In this document: one piece after another, positions 1 to 7,831 of the stretch
How positions within the stretch are numbered: position 1 is the first letter of the stretch
Layout: every line of letters starts with the position of its first letter
From: Bacteroidota bacterium
Lineage (GTDB): Bacteria > Bacteroidota > Bacteroidia > Flavobacteriales > Weeksellaceae
Direction: 5' to 3'
DNA length: 64,000 nt
NCBI GenBank assembly: GCA_023460855.1
Contig: JAEWOS010000029.1
Coordinates: forward strand, 1 to 64,000
Notes under the pieces: model-generated
Told to the model about the DNA's origin: nothing
The model's database searches: none
Seen by the model: the letters and a program-made list of their open reading frames with translations, nothing else
Translations under genes and position numbers: made by a program

Positions 1-623
1 CAAAAACCGATCCCGAAGAGGCGCTAAAAAACTGCAAATCCCTGCTCGTCTGCCCGAAATTCATGAGGCAAAAGTTTGAATGGCATATCGACCGTGAAAT
101 TGCAGAAGCCAAGGCGGGCAGAAAAGCGCATCTGATTGTGAAAGTGAATTCGATGAGCGATCGCGGACTCATTCAGAAACTATATCAGGCTGCGGAAGCG
201 GGAGTACAGATACAGATTATTGTAAGGGGAATTTATTGCGCCGTGAACAGCGATAAGTTTAAGAAAGCCATCGAAGCAATCAGTATTGTGGATGAATATC
301 TGGAACATGCGCGTGTAATGTATTTTTACAACAAAGGTGCGGAAGACATGTACCTTTCTTCAGCAGACTGGATGACGCGAAACCTCGATTATCGCGTAGA
401 AGCAGCTGTAAAAATTACACAGCAGGATCTGAAAGACGAAATGAAAAAACTGCTGGAACTGCAACTCGCTGATAATGTAAAAGCACGCATCCTGGATAAA
501 AAACTCCGGAATAATTATGTTGAAAATGGCGGTCCGAAAATTCGTTCACAGGTAGAAATCTACAAATACCTTCGCGAAAAAGCTGATGAAATTGCTGCTG
601 CCAAAGAAGCTGAGAGCAATTAA
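1..623 (+). CDS. ppk1: Polyphosphate kinase 1, C-terminal part (5' end outside window)
   Basis: Only the last ~206 residues are visible; the frame is open from base 3 and ends in TAA at 621-623. The stretch KVNSMSDRGLIQKLYQAAEAG followed by IQIIVRGIYC is the phospholipase-D-like C-terminal domain of PPK1, and SADWMTRNLDYRVE is the conserved SADWM-RNLDRRVE block of that family. The enzyme reversibly transfers the gamma phosphate of ATP to a polyphosphate chain through a phospho-histidine that lies upstream of the window. The family assignment is firm. Whether the missing N-terminal half is intact cannot be judged. Confidence 0.93.
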   Translation, partial: KTDPEEALKNCKSLLVCPKFMRQKFEWHIDREIAEAKAGRKAHLIVKVNSMSDRGLIQKLYQAAEAGVQIQIIVRGIYCAVNSDKFKKAIEAISIVDEYLEHARVMYFYNKGAEDMYLSSADWMTRNLDYRVEAAVKITQQDLKDEMKKLLELQLADNVKARILDKKLRNNYVENGGPKIRSQVEIYKYLREKADEIAAAKEAESN

Positions 624-670
624 CACCTTCACCCCGAAAACCGCTGTCAGCACGAAGGCATTTTTATTCG

Positions 671-678
671 TATTTTTG
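671..678 (+). promoter_or_regulatory. Bacteroidetes-type -7 element of the DUF3109 gene
   Basis: TATTTTTG matches the Bacteroidetes -7 consensus TAnnTTTG and lies 17 nt before the ATG at 696. I see no TTG at the right distance upstream, so only half of the promoter is supported. Confidence 0.35.
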
Positions 679-695
679 CAGCTCTTTTACCAGCA

Positions 696-1280
696 ATGAT
701 TCAGATCGACGAAAAACTGATTTCAGAAGACATTTTCTCCGAAGAGTTTGTCTGCAACCTTTCCAAATGCAAAGGTGCATGCTGCGTGGAAGGCGATGTC
801 GGCGCGCCGCTGGAATGTGCAGAAACGGCAATTCTCGAACAAATTTTTGATCAGGTGAAGCCGTATCTTCGTCCGGAAGGTGTAAAAGCGCTCGAACAAC
901 AGGGAACCTGGACTGTAGATCCTCTCGATAATGATTTTGTAACGCCAATGGTAAATGGTGAAGAATGTGCGTACGTTATTTTCGATGAAAAAGGAATCAC
1001 CAAATGCGGAATAGAAAAAGCGTATGAAGACGGTGCAGTGGACTGGCAGAAGCCGATTTCCTGTCATCTTTATCCGATCCGCGTGAAAGAATATTCCGGC
1101 TTTACCGCGCTCAACTATGACCGCTGGCCGATTTGCAGCGATGCATGTACGCTTGGAAAAGAATTGCAGGTTCCGGTTTATAAATTTCTGAAAACGCCGC
1201 TCATCCGCAAATACGGCGAAGAATTCTACGAAACACTGCTTGCCGCCGGCGAAGAGTGGCAAAAGGAATTTGGTCCCTGA
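696..1280 (+). CDS. DUF3109 family cysteine-rich protein
   Basis: This 194-residue protein has a cysteine cluster near the N-terminus (C20, C25, C29, C30, C41; FVCNLSKCKGACC) and more cysteines in SCHLYPIRV and ICSDACTLG. The pattern fits the DUF3109 family, relatives of YkgJ-type CxxCxxxCC proteins thought to bind a metal or Fe-S cluster. The exact biochemical role is unknown. It is a single gene with its own -7 element (671-678), ATG start at 696, and nothing truncated. The ~86-bp gap to the next gene shows no clear terminator. Confidence 0.85.
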   Translation: MIQIDEKLISEDIFSEEFVCNLSKCKGACCVEGDVGAPLECAETAILEQIFDQVKPYLRPEGVKALEQQGTWTVDPLDNDFVTPMVNGEECAYVIFDEKGITKCGIEKAYEDGAVDWQKPISCHLYPIRVKEYSGFTALNYDRWPICSDACTLGKELQVPVYKFLKTPLIRKYGEEFYETLLAAGEEWQKEFGP

Positions 1281-1366
1281 CCAGTTACACAGCACAATTT
1301 TTCAGCGAAAACTCTTTATTAGTTTTAAAAAGCCTACTTTAGAACTGAATAATTTTTTCAGAATAT

Positions 1367-2962
1367 ATGGATAAGAGAATACTGAGAAGCAGCATTTTTC
1401 GTCATCTTGACGGTATTGTAACAGTTCCGGTTGCTGTTGCGCTTCATCGAAAAGGAGTTCTGAATTTTATAGCAGAACAGAATTCCTGCACCCTGAGTGA
1501 AATATGCAGTAAGTTTCCGTCGAACGAAGGCTATATAAATGTAGCGCTGCGCGCAGTGGCTTCACAGGGATTTCTCGATTATTCCGTCGATAATGTGCAG
1601 GACCGTATTTCTGTGGCAAAAAATGAAAAGACTGAAACCTTCATTTCCCTGATTCCGTTCTATGAAAAAGTGATCCCGTTTCTGAACGATTCGCTGAAAG
1701 AAGAATTTGAGGATTTCGAAACAACGGTATTCAGCGAACATGCACATACGCTTCAGAATTTTGCCGAAATTTTTGCAGACCTCAAAGGATTTCCGGAAGA
1801 TTCCGTGCAAACGCAGATGCTGAAACACGCCGAAGGCTGTATCGCAGGTCCGGTAATTGTTCATCTTGGTATGAGCGGAATGTTCCACAAGTATTTCATG
1901 GAAACCTCTTTTCAGGCAGCGGAATTCCACAAAGAACCCGAGAATTTTGAAAAAATACTGGATTTTCTGACAAGCCTTGACTGGTTTACAAAAAAAGGAC
2001 AGAACTATAAATTCACGGACACCGGAATTTACTTTGCACGCAGAGCAGCTTCTTACGGAGTAACTGTTTCTTATCTGCCGATGTTCGGCAGGATTGAGGA
2101 ACTGTTATTTGGTGATCCGAAACTCATCCGCGAAATCGCAGAAGGTACGGATGAAGTTCATGTGAACCGCAAAATGAATGTCTGGGGAAGCGGCGGCGCG
2201 CACGGAACCTATTTTAAAGTGGTTACAGATTTTATTATCGAAATCTTCAATCAGCCGCTGCAGCAGCAGCCGAAAGGAATTCTGGATATGGGTTGCGGCA
2301 ATGGTGCTTTTATTCAGCATCTGTTTGAAACGATTGAACGGCATACCCTTCGCGGAAAAAATCTGGACGATTATCCTCTTTTTCTGGTTGGAGCCGATTA
2401 TAATAATGCGGCACTGAGTGTAACGCGCGCGAACCTCATCAACAACGACATCTGGGCAAAAGTGATTTGGGGAGATATCGGAAATCCTGATTTGCTTGCG
2501 AAAGATCTCATGGAAAATTATGAAATCGACCTCTCTGATTTGCTGAACATCCGTACGTTTCTCGATCATAACCGAAACTGGGAAGATCCGGCAAACTCAG
2601 ATCCGGACAGAATTTCAGCTTCCACCGGTGCTTTTGCTTATCGCGGAAAGCGGTTAACTAATAATTTAGTTGAAGAAAACCTGAAAGAACATTTAACAAA
2701 ATGGCTGCCTTACATCCGGAAAAACGGACTGCTCGTGATTGAACTCCACACTGTAAATCCTGAACTGGTATCTAAAAACCTGGGGAAAACCGCTGCAACC
2801 GCTTACGACGCTACACATGGATTTTCTGATCAGTATATTGTGGAAATCGAGGTATTTCAGAAAATTTGTGCAGAAATCGGGTTAACGACAGATCCCGAAC
2901 TGTTTAAGAAATTCCCGGATTCTGAACTCGCAACGGTTTCAATCAACCTGCTGAAAGCGTAG
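1367..2962 (+). CDS. SAM-dependent methyltransferase, large two-part type (AprA-like)
   Basis: A 531-residue protein. The SAM-binding motif I is GILDMGCGNGAF at about residues 304-316, followed by an acidic strand (LVGADYNNAALSVTRANL) and a motif-III-like ELHTVNPEL near residue 460. The first ~290 residues begin like a winged-helix O-methyltransferase dimerisation domain (LHRKGVLNFIAEQNSCTLSEICSKF). The layout resembles the AprA-related methyltransferases found beside some polyketide systems, but no such cluster is near. Substrate is unknown. Class I methyltransferase is certain enough; the AprA-like label is from memory and tentative. Confidence 0.75.
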   Translation: MDKRILRSSIFRHLDGIVTVPVAVALHRKGVLNFIAEQNSCTLSEICSKFPSNEGYINVALRAVASQGFLDYSVDNVQDRISVAKNEKTETFISLIPFYEKVIPFLNDSLKEEFEDFETTVFSEHAHTLQNFAEIFADLKGFPEDSVQTQMLKHAEGCIAGPVIVHLGMSGMFHKYFMETSFQAAEFHKEPENFEKILDFLTSLDWFTKKGQNYKFTDTGIYFARRAASYGVTVSYLPMFGRIEELLFGDPKLIREIAEGTDEVHVNRKMNVWGSGGAHGTYFKVVTDFIIEIFNQPLQQQPKGILDMGCGNGAFIQHLFETIERHTLRGKNLDDYPLFLVGADYNNAALSVTRANLINNDIWAKVIWGDIGNPDLLAKDLMENYEIDLSDLLNIRTFLDHNRNWEDPANSDPDRISASTGAFAYRGKRLTNNLVEENLKEHLTKWLPYIRKNGLLVIELHTVNPELVSKNLGKTAATAYDATHGFSDQYIVEIEVFQKICAEIGLTTDPELFKKFPDSELATVSINLLKA

Positions 2963-3006
2963 AAATAAAATTGATTAAATTATAGTAACGAATCTCGGCG
3001 ATTTGA

Positions 3007-3735
3007 TTATTCGTACAATTTCTGAATGCTTTTCACGAAGAACGTTTTGCGTTTAATCGCTTTGGATTCATACATTTCCACTTTCTTCCCTTTGAATTCT
3101 TCTTTTCTGTAAACCGCTGAAGAACTTTTCCAGATTTTCTTTTCGACGAGCGGAACAGAGGCTACAGAAAACTCCTGTATTTCGCTGATAAGTTCCTTAA
3201 TTTTTTTCTCCGGAATTTTTTCCACCAGACTTTCGGGATGAATTTTGGCCAAGAAAAGTACTTCATTACGGATCACATTTCCAACACCCGGGAACAAATC
3301 CTGATTCATCAGCACATCACCGATTTTCTTCTTCGGAAATTTTTCTGTGAGTCTGTCCTGAATCAGTTTCGCATCAAAGTCTTCCGAAAAAGGATCGAAT
3401 TTAGAATCAAAATGGTCATCGGCTTTACCGTCAAACAATTTCACATTAACCACATAGAAATTCACAAAATCTGAACCGAAATGCATGGAAAATGCGGCAT
3501 TCACCTTTTTCACATCATTAATCAGATAACTGCCGAATAATCCCAGATGAATGGTAAAAAAGAACTTATCAAACTGAAAAATAAAATACTTGCCGTACGT
3601 TTTGATTTCCAGAATTTTCTTACCAGTTATCCTCTCTGCAAAAGGATTTTTGTACCCGCCGCTTTCGGTGATTTTCTTGCCTTCAAAACGTGCAAGCTGA
3701 CTTGCGTAAACCTTTAATGACGGACCTTCAGGCAT
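3007..3735 (-). CDS. Fpg/Nei-family DNA glycosylase/AP lyase without zinc-finger cysteines
   Basis: A 242-residue protein beginning MPEGPS, which supplies the catalytic Pro2 and Glu3 of the family; K49 in the TYGKYFIFQF block corresponds to the conserved Lys of the N-terminal domain. The helix-two-turn-helix is clear (DLFPGVGNVIRNEVLFLAKIHP region). The C-terminal hairpin IKRKTFFVKSIQK aligns with the zinc finger of Fpg, keeps the R-x-T-F-F arginine, but the whole protein contains no cysteine, so this must be a zincless finger as in NEIL1-type enzymes. It likely excises oxidised bases. It stands alone on the minus strand, with repeat arrays just upstream of its start. Confidence 0.85.
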   Translation of the reverse strand: MPEGPSLKVYASQLARFEGKKITESGGYKNPFAERITGKKILEIKTYGKYFIFQFDKFFFTIHLGLFGSYLINDVKKVNAAFSMHFGSDFVNFYVVNVKLFDGKADDHFDSKFDPFSEDFDAKLIQDRLTEKFPKKKIGDVLMNQDLFPGVGNVIRNEVLFLAKIHPESLVEKIPEKKIKELISEIQEFSVASVPLVEKKIWKSSSAVYRKEEFKGKKVEMYESKAIKRKTFFVKSIQKLYE

Positions 3736-3751
3736 GGGAATGAATTTAGAG

Positions 3752-3783
3752 ATTAAGAAATTAGGAGATTATGGAATTAAGGA
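3752..3783. repeat. Degenerate tandem repeat, 8-nt unit ATTAAGGA-like, four copies
   Basis: Four consecutive octamers starting at 3752, 3760, 3768 and 3776 all begin ATTA and end in a purine-rich tetramer (for example ATTAAGAA, ATTATGGA). The period is exact with no indel. It fills the spacer just upstream of the glycosylase start codon. Confidence 0.75.
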
Positions 3784-3792
3784 TTCTGGATC

Positions 3793-3820
3793 AAGGTTCA
3801 AAGTTCAAAGTTTAATGTTC
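3793..3820. repeat. Degenerate tandem repeat, 7-nt unit AAAGTTC-like, four copies
   Basis: Heptamers starting at 3793, 3800, 3807 and 3814 read AAGGTTC, AAAGTTC, AAAGTTT and AATGTTC, with an exact 7-nt period. On the opposite strand the unit is GAACTTT, the same family as the long arrays at 46715-46763 and 46906-46968. The remainder of this 128-bp spacer is AT-rich with nothing else recognisable. Confidence 0.75.
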
Positions 3821-3863
3821 GTTATGTACAATTTATAATCTAAAATTTAAATTTGCCAGAATT

Positions 3864-4628
3864 TTACTTCGCTCGGAGTCTTTCCTTGATCGCATTGATA
3901 TTTTTCTTCGCGGAATCTTCCAGAATCAGGCTTGCGCTCATCGTAATTCTGTCGGGCATCAGTTCAGAAAAATGTTCGGTTCCTTCCCATGAAACTTTCT
4001 TAATCAGCGCCAAAGCTTCATCGCTTCTCGTTGAAAGTTTATGCATGAATTCGGAAAGTTTTGCATCCATTTCCTGAATATTGTCCGAAACTGAATGATA
4101 AACGTTATGCGTTTCTGCCCATTCTGCACTTCTGAAATCCGCATCAACTGCCATCGCAGTGAACTGTGACTTTCCGATCTTTCTTTCCACGTACGGACCA
4201 ATCACAAACGGACCGATTCCCAAATTAATTTCCGTTAAAGCCAAAGCAGAATCTTTCGTTGCGAAACAGTAATCCGCTCCACAAGCAATTCCAACTCCAC
4301 CGCCGGTTGTTTTTCCCTGAACACGAACCACGACAATTTTTCCGCAGGTTCTCATCGCATTCAAAACTTTGGCAAAGCCACCGAAGAATTTTTTTGAAGT
4401 TTCCAGTTCTTCGATTTCGAGCAGTTCATCGAAACTCGCTCCCGCACAAAATGCTTTTTCGCCTGCCGATTTTACCAGAATGGCTTTTACGTCATCTTTC
4501 GCACCTTCATCCAGTATGCTTTGGGCTAATTTTTCCAGAATTTTTCCCGGCAATGAGTTGCTTTTAGGCGTTCCGAAAGTGATTTCGGCAATATTGTTTT
4601 TGATTTCTGAGTTTACAAATGCTTCCAT
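3864..4628 (-). CDS. Enoyl-CoA hydratase/isomerase family protein, last gene of the phenylacetate cluster
   Basis: A 254-residue crotonase-fold protein. The oxyanion-hole segment AFCAGASFDEL and the GGGVGIACGAD helix are present. Of the two catalytic glutamates of rat enoyl-CoA hydratase, the first (in GGGCE) is replaced by Gly here, whereas the second is kept in LTEINLGIGP. It therefore may be an isomerase or a hydratase with a changed mechanism; a PaaF role (2,3-dehydroadipyl-CoA hydratase) is suggested by position, not by residues. It lies downstream of paaZ in the same direction, separated by the damaged GxxExxY gene and repeats. Confidence 0.8.
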   Translation of the reverse strand: MEAFVNSEIKNNIAEITFGTPKSNSLPGKILEKLAQSILDEGAKDDVKAILVKSAGEKAFCAGASFDELLEIEELETSKKFFGGFAKVLNAMRTCGKIVVVRVQGKTTGGGVGIACGADYCFATKDSALALTEINLGIGPFVIGPYVERKIGKSQFTAMAVDADFRSAEWAETHNVYHSVSDNIQEMDAKLSEFMHKLSTRSDEALALIKKVSWEGTEHFSELMPDRITMSASLILEDSAKKNINAIKERLRAK

Positions 4629-4640
4629 AATATTAATTCA

Positions 4641-4668
4641 CACAGATTTCACAGATTTGCACAGATAC
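4641..4668. repeat. Tandem CACAGATTT repeat, three copies
   Basis: CACAGATTT at 4641, CACAGATTTG at 4650 and CACAGATAC at 4660 form a 9-10-nt periodic array. It directly abuts the restored stop codon (4669-4671) of the GxxExxY gene and precedes the enoyl-CoA hydratase start. On the transcribed strand the phrase reads AATCTGTG, as in 5117-5234. Confidence 0.7.
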
Positions 4669-5050
4669 TTATAAATATCCGTTAATGATCCTGATAATGT
4701 TACCTTTAAGATCATCTGTGTTGAAATTTACTAAAATTCCAAGATGTGTGTTTGTTAATTTTTAAATAAGTTAGTAATTGTTTATGATGAACTGGGTTTA
4801 ATTTTTCTACAGACTTGATTTCTATGATAATTCTTTTTTCAACAATAATATCCGCCCGAAATCCTAGATCCAAACTCTTCTCCTTATAAACAACAGAAAT
4901 TGGAACCTGAAATTCAATACATAATCCATTCTCCTGAAGTTCTAAAGCAAGCGCTTTCTCATACACGCTTTCGAGCAATCCCGGACCAAGATAATTATAA
5001 ACTTCGAACGCAGACTTCCTAATCAGATATGTGATTTCATTTTCAGTCAT
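4669..5050 (-). pseudogene. GxxExxY-family protein, frameshifted near its 3' end
   Basis: The uninterrupted frame gives 112 residues (4712-5050) with the family hallmarks YNYLGPGLLESVYEKAL (the GxxExxY motif), FRADIIVEKRIIIEIKSVEKL and LLTYLKINKHT. It then ends abruptly in an uncharacteristic tail. Skipping one base in the ACATCTTGG stretch (about 4737-4745) restores the expected family ending LGILVNFNTDDLKGNIIRIIN and a stop at 4669-4671, giving about 126 residues, the usual length. So either the gene carries a one-base insertion or the sequence has an error. Function of the family is unknown; the fold hints at a PD-(D/E)XK-like core (D-x-I-V-E...E-I-K). Confidence 0.8.
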
Positions 5051-5116
5051 TTCTCAGTTTATGTCATCTCAATTATAAAATTCATTTGCTTTCAAGTTAT
5101 AAAAAATCAAGGAACA

Positions 5117-5234
5117 TGTGCGCTTAAAAATCACTAGGAATAATCAATCCGTTAAATCTGTGTAATCTGTACTCTTACAAATCTCTCGAAATAGATAATC
5201 CGTGAGATCTGTGAAATCTGTGCGCTTAAACATC
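5117..5234. repeat. Spacer built from ATCTGTG phrases with a 16-nt direct repeat
   Basis: The 218-bp gap 5051-5268 has no gene. TGTGCGCTTAAAAATC at 5117-5132 recurs with one mismatch at 5219-5234. Between them ATCCGT-type boxes are followed by pairs of AATCTGTG (about 5146-5170 and 5198-5222). It looks like a decayed tandem array of ~9-nt units, related to 4641-4668. Confidence 0.6.
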
Positions 5235-5268
5235 TTCCGTAATGAAAATATATGTATAATTGGGAGCT

Positions 5269-7764
5269 TTACAGCAATCCAAATTGCTCAAAATGATGCG
5301 TGAAATGCTTTCTGCTGAACAGTTCCATCATTTCTTTATTGAGGTTTCCGAAACGCGGATGAAAATGCTCTGCTCCCGGATTTTCGCGGTAATAAACGAG
5401 GAATTCCTTGAGCGTATCGAGCAAAGCTGTTTTTGCCTGATCCAGATTTTTGTATTTCAGTTTCATTTCCTCACCTTCTTTGAGTAAAGGATACTGCACT
5501 CCGGGTCTGATTTTCTCGGCACCGTACAGCCAGTCCTGCAGTTTTTCCAGTTTTTCCTCCGGAATTTCCGGGAAATCCGCAGAGTTAAGCTGTCCCATTC
5601 CGTTTTGCAGTGCTTCTTCGAGATGTTCCACCATCATTTGCGCCGTCATTTTTCCGAATTTGCCTTTGGATTCTTCAGTCAGGCTGTTCAATGATTTTTT
5701 CACCGAAGAATAATTCAAACTCATAAACGGTGATTTTTTCGCAACAAGAGTCAGAATCGTAGCGACACAAACAATTTCATCTCTTTGGTTTACCACTTCA
5801 ACCAGCCATTTCACAACGCCGCTCGGAATATTTCTTCCTTTCACGCCGCGGTTGATCTTTTCCTTTGCGGTTAGATAAACCATAATGGTATCTCCGGCAT
5901 AAACCGGTTTGAAGAAACTCGCATTTTCGAGTCCGTAATTTGCGATCACCGGACCTTTTTTGCCTGAAACAAACAATCCTGCAGCCGCGGAAAGAATGAA
6001 GTAGCCATGCGCAACCGTTTTATCGAAAATAGTTCCTGTAAGACTTGTGGAATCGGTGTGTGCATAGAAATGATCCCAGGAAACATTAGAGAAATTCACA
6101 ATGTCGGCTTCCGTAACTGTTCTGCCTGCAGTTTCGAGTGAATCCCCGATTTCCACTTCTTCAAAATATTTCTGGAACGGATGCTTTTCACTAAAATTTT
6201 TCTCTGCGCCCTGCGTATAAATTTTCGTAATCGCAGTAAGAATATCCGGTGATCCCTGAATTGCGGTTTTCTGCAAAAAGAAATGTAGACCGTTCAATCC
6301 GCCCATTTCTTCGCCGCCCCCCGCTCTTCCCGGACCGCCGTGCATTAAAGTCGGCAACGGAGAACCGTGACCGGTGGATTCTTTGGCATTATCGCGGTTC
6401 AATACAAATACTCTTCCGTGTGAAGATCCCATTTTCCAGGCGGTTTCGGCTGCAAATTTTTCATCGTGTGAAATTATAGATCCCACGAGACTTCCTTTGC
6501 CGCGTTTTGCCAAAGCAGCCGCTTCTTCCGCATCTTTGTAAGGCATCAAAGTGGACACCGGACCAAATGCTTCCACTTCATGGGAAATATTTTTTTCAAA
6601 AGGTTTGTCGTTCAGGAAAACTTTTGGCGACATGAACGCACCGCTTTCAAAATCGGCATCAACCAGTTCGTGTTGACCGTCATAAATCAGTTCTGTTTCG
6701 GCTTTAAGCTGATTGATTTTTCCGTGAAGAACTTCCAGTTCATTTTTACCGACGATTGACCCCATTCTTGTTTCACGGTTGAGTGGGTTTCCTATTTTAG
6801 TTTGATCTAAAGCTTTAGTTAAAGCATTCTGAACATCACCAATCAGGTTTTCTGGGACGATAATTCTTCTTATTGCTGTACATTTCTGTCCGGCTTTCGT
6901 CGTCATTTCGTTGCGGACTTCTTTGATGAATAAATCAAATTCCGGAGTTCCAGGTTTTGCATCTAAACCAAGAATTGAAGCATTCAAAGAATCGGCTTCC
7001 ATATTGAAACGCACTGCATTTTTGGAAACCGAAGGAAGAGATTTCAGTTTTCTTCCGGTATTTGCAGAACCTGTAAACAAAACCGAATCACCATCCTGAA
7101 CATAATCCAGAATATTTCCCGGCTCACCGCAAACCAGCTGAATGGCACCTTCGGGAAGAATTCCGCTTTCAATCATATCTTGAAAAACAGCGTTCGTTAG
7201 ATAAGAACCCGGAGTTGCAGGTTTTACAATGCTTGGAACTCCCGCCAACAAAGAAGTTGACAGTTTTTCCAACATTCCCCAAACCGGAAAATTATAGGCA
7301 TTGATTTGAACCGAAACACCTTCGCTCGGCGTTAAAATATGCGTTCCGAGATGTGTTCCGTTGGCGGAAATTTTCTGAACATCGCCATCAACCCAGAAAG
7401 GTGTATTCGGCAGCATTCTTTTCGCCAATCCGGAATACGTGAAAAATGTTCCGAAACCACCTTCAATATCCACCCAAGAATCGGAATGCGTTGCACCCGT
7501 TTTATAGGAAAGTTCGTAGTATTTTTTCTTTCTTTCGAGAAGATAAAGGGCTACTTTCTTCAGCATTTCTCCACGGTCGTAAAACGTCATCGATGCTAAA
7601 TTTTTGTATCCGACTGTTCTTCCGTAATGAAGCGCTTCTTCGAAATTAATTCCGTCGGTATCGGAAATGGCAACCAGTTCACCGTTTACGGCGTTCCGCA
7701 GTTCAATTCCTTCTCCATTGCCTTCTATCCATTGTCCGGCGATATAGTTTTTTAGTTTTTCCAT
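5269..7764 (-). CDS. paaZ: PaaZ: oxepin-CoA hydrolase / semialdehyde dehydrogenase with C-terminal DUF1569 (DinB-like) extension
   Basis: An 831-residue fusion, about 150 longer than the usual ~680. Residues 1-525 are an aldehyde dehydrogenase with E256 (NMEADSLN) and C295 (KAGQKCTAIRR), the same numbers as in E. coli PaaZ. Residues ~530-675 are a MaoC-type (R)-hydratase domain with the D-x4-H dyad in WDHFYAHTD. It opens the oxepin-CoA ring and oxidises the resulting semialdehyde to 3-oxo-5,6-dehydrosuberyl-CoA. Residues ~685-831 (MTAQMMVEHLEEAL, AEHFHPRFGNL, KHFTHHFEQFGL) match DUF1569, a DinB-fold, His-rich domain normally found alone. The frame is continuous across the junction. It is separated from paaI by a lipoprotein and a RAYT gene. 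Confidence 0.93.
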   Translation of the reverse strand: MEKLKNYIAGQWIEGNGEGIELRNAVNGELVAISDTDGINFEEALHYGRTVGYKNLASMTFYDRGEMLKKVALYLLERKKKYYELSYKTGATHSDSWVDIEGGFGTFFTYSGLAKRMLPNTPFWVDGDVQKISANGTHLGTHILTPSEGVSVQINAYNFPVWGMLEKLSTSLLAGVPSIVKPATPGSYLTNAVFQDMIESGILPEGAIQLVCGEPGNILDYVQDGDSVLFTGSANTGRKLKSLPSVSKNAVRFNMEADSLNASILGLDAKPGTPEFDLFIKEVRNEMTTKAGQKCTAIRRIIVPENLIGDVQNALTKALDQTKIGNPLNRETRMGSIVGKNELEVLHGKINQLKAETELIYDGQHELVDADFESGAFMSPKVFLNDKPFEKNISHEVEAFGPVSTLMPYKDAEEAAALAKRGKGSLVGSIISHDEKFAAETAWKMGSSHGRVFVLNRDNAKESTGHGSPLPTLMHGGPGRAGGGEEMGGLNGLHFFLQKTAIQGSPDILTAITKIYTQGAEKNFSEKHPFQKYFEEVEIGDSLETAGRTVTEADIVNFSNVSWDHFYAHTDSTSLTGTIFDKTVAHGYFILSAAAGLFVSGKKGPVIANYGLENASFFKPVYAGDTIMVYLTAKEKINRGVKGRNIPSGVVKWLVEVVNQRDEIVCVATILTLVAKKSPFMSLNYSSVKKSLNSLTEESKGKFGKMTAQMMVEHLEEALQNGMGQLNSADFPEIPEEKLEKLQDWLYGAEKIRPGVQYPLLKEGEEMKLKYKNLDQAKTALLDTLKEFLVYYRENPGAEHFHPRFGNLNKEMMELFSRKHFTHHFEQFGLL

Positions 7765-7831
7765 TTATTGATTTTATTTTTAATGCTTAGTGAGATGCGA
7801 TTTATTGCATCTAATTTTGATTCAATTAAAT

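Noticed and set aside
723..1295. 190-residue minus-strand frame opposite the DUF3109 gene
   Set aside because: It is antisense to a protein with clear family cysteines, is Phe/Arg-rich and matches nothing I know.
3864..4628. Firm paaF call for the last crotonase of the cluster
   Set aside because: One catalytic Glu is missing; position alone does not decide.
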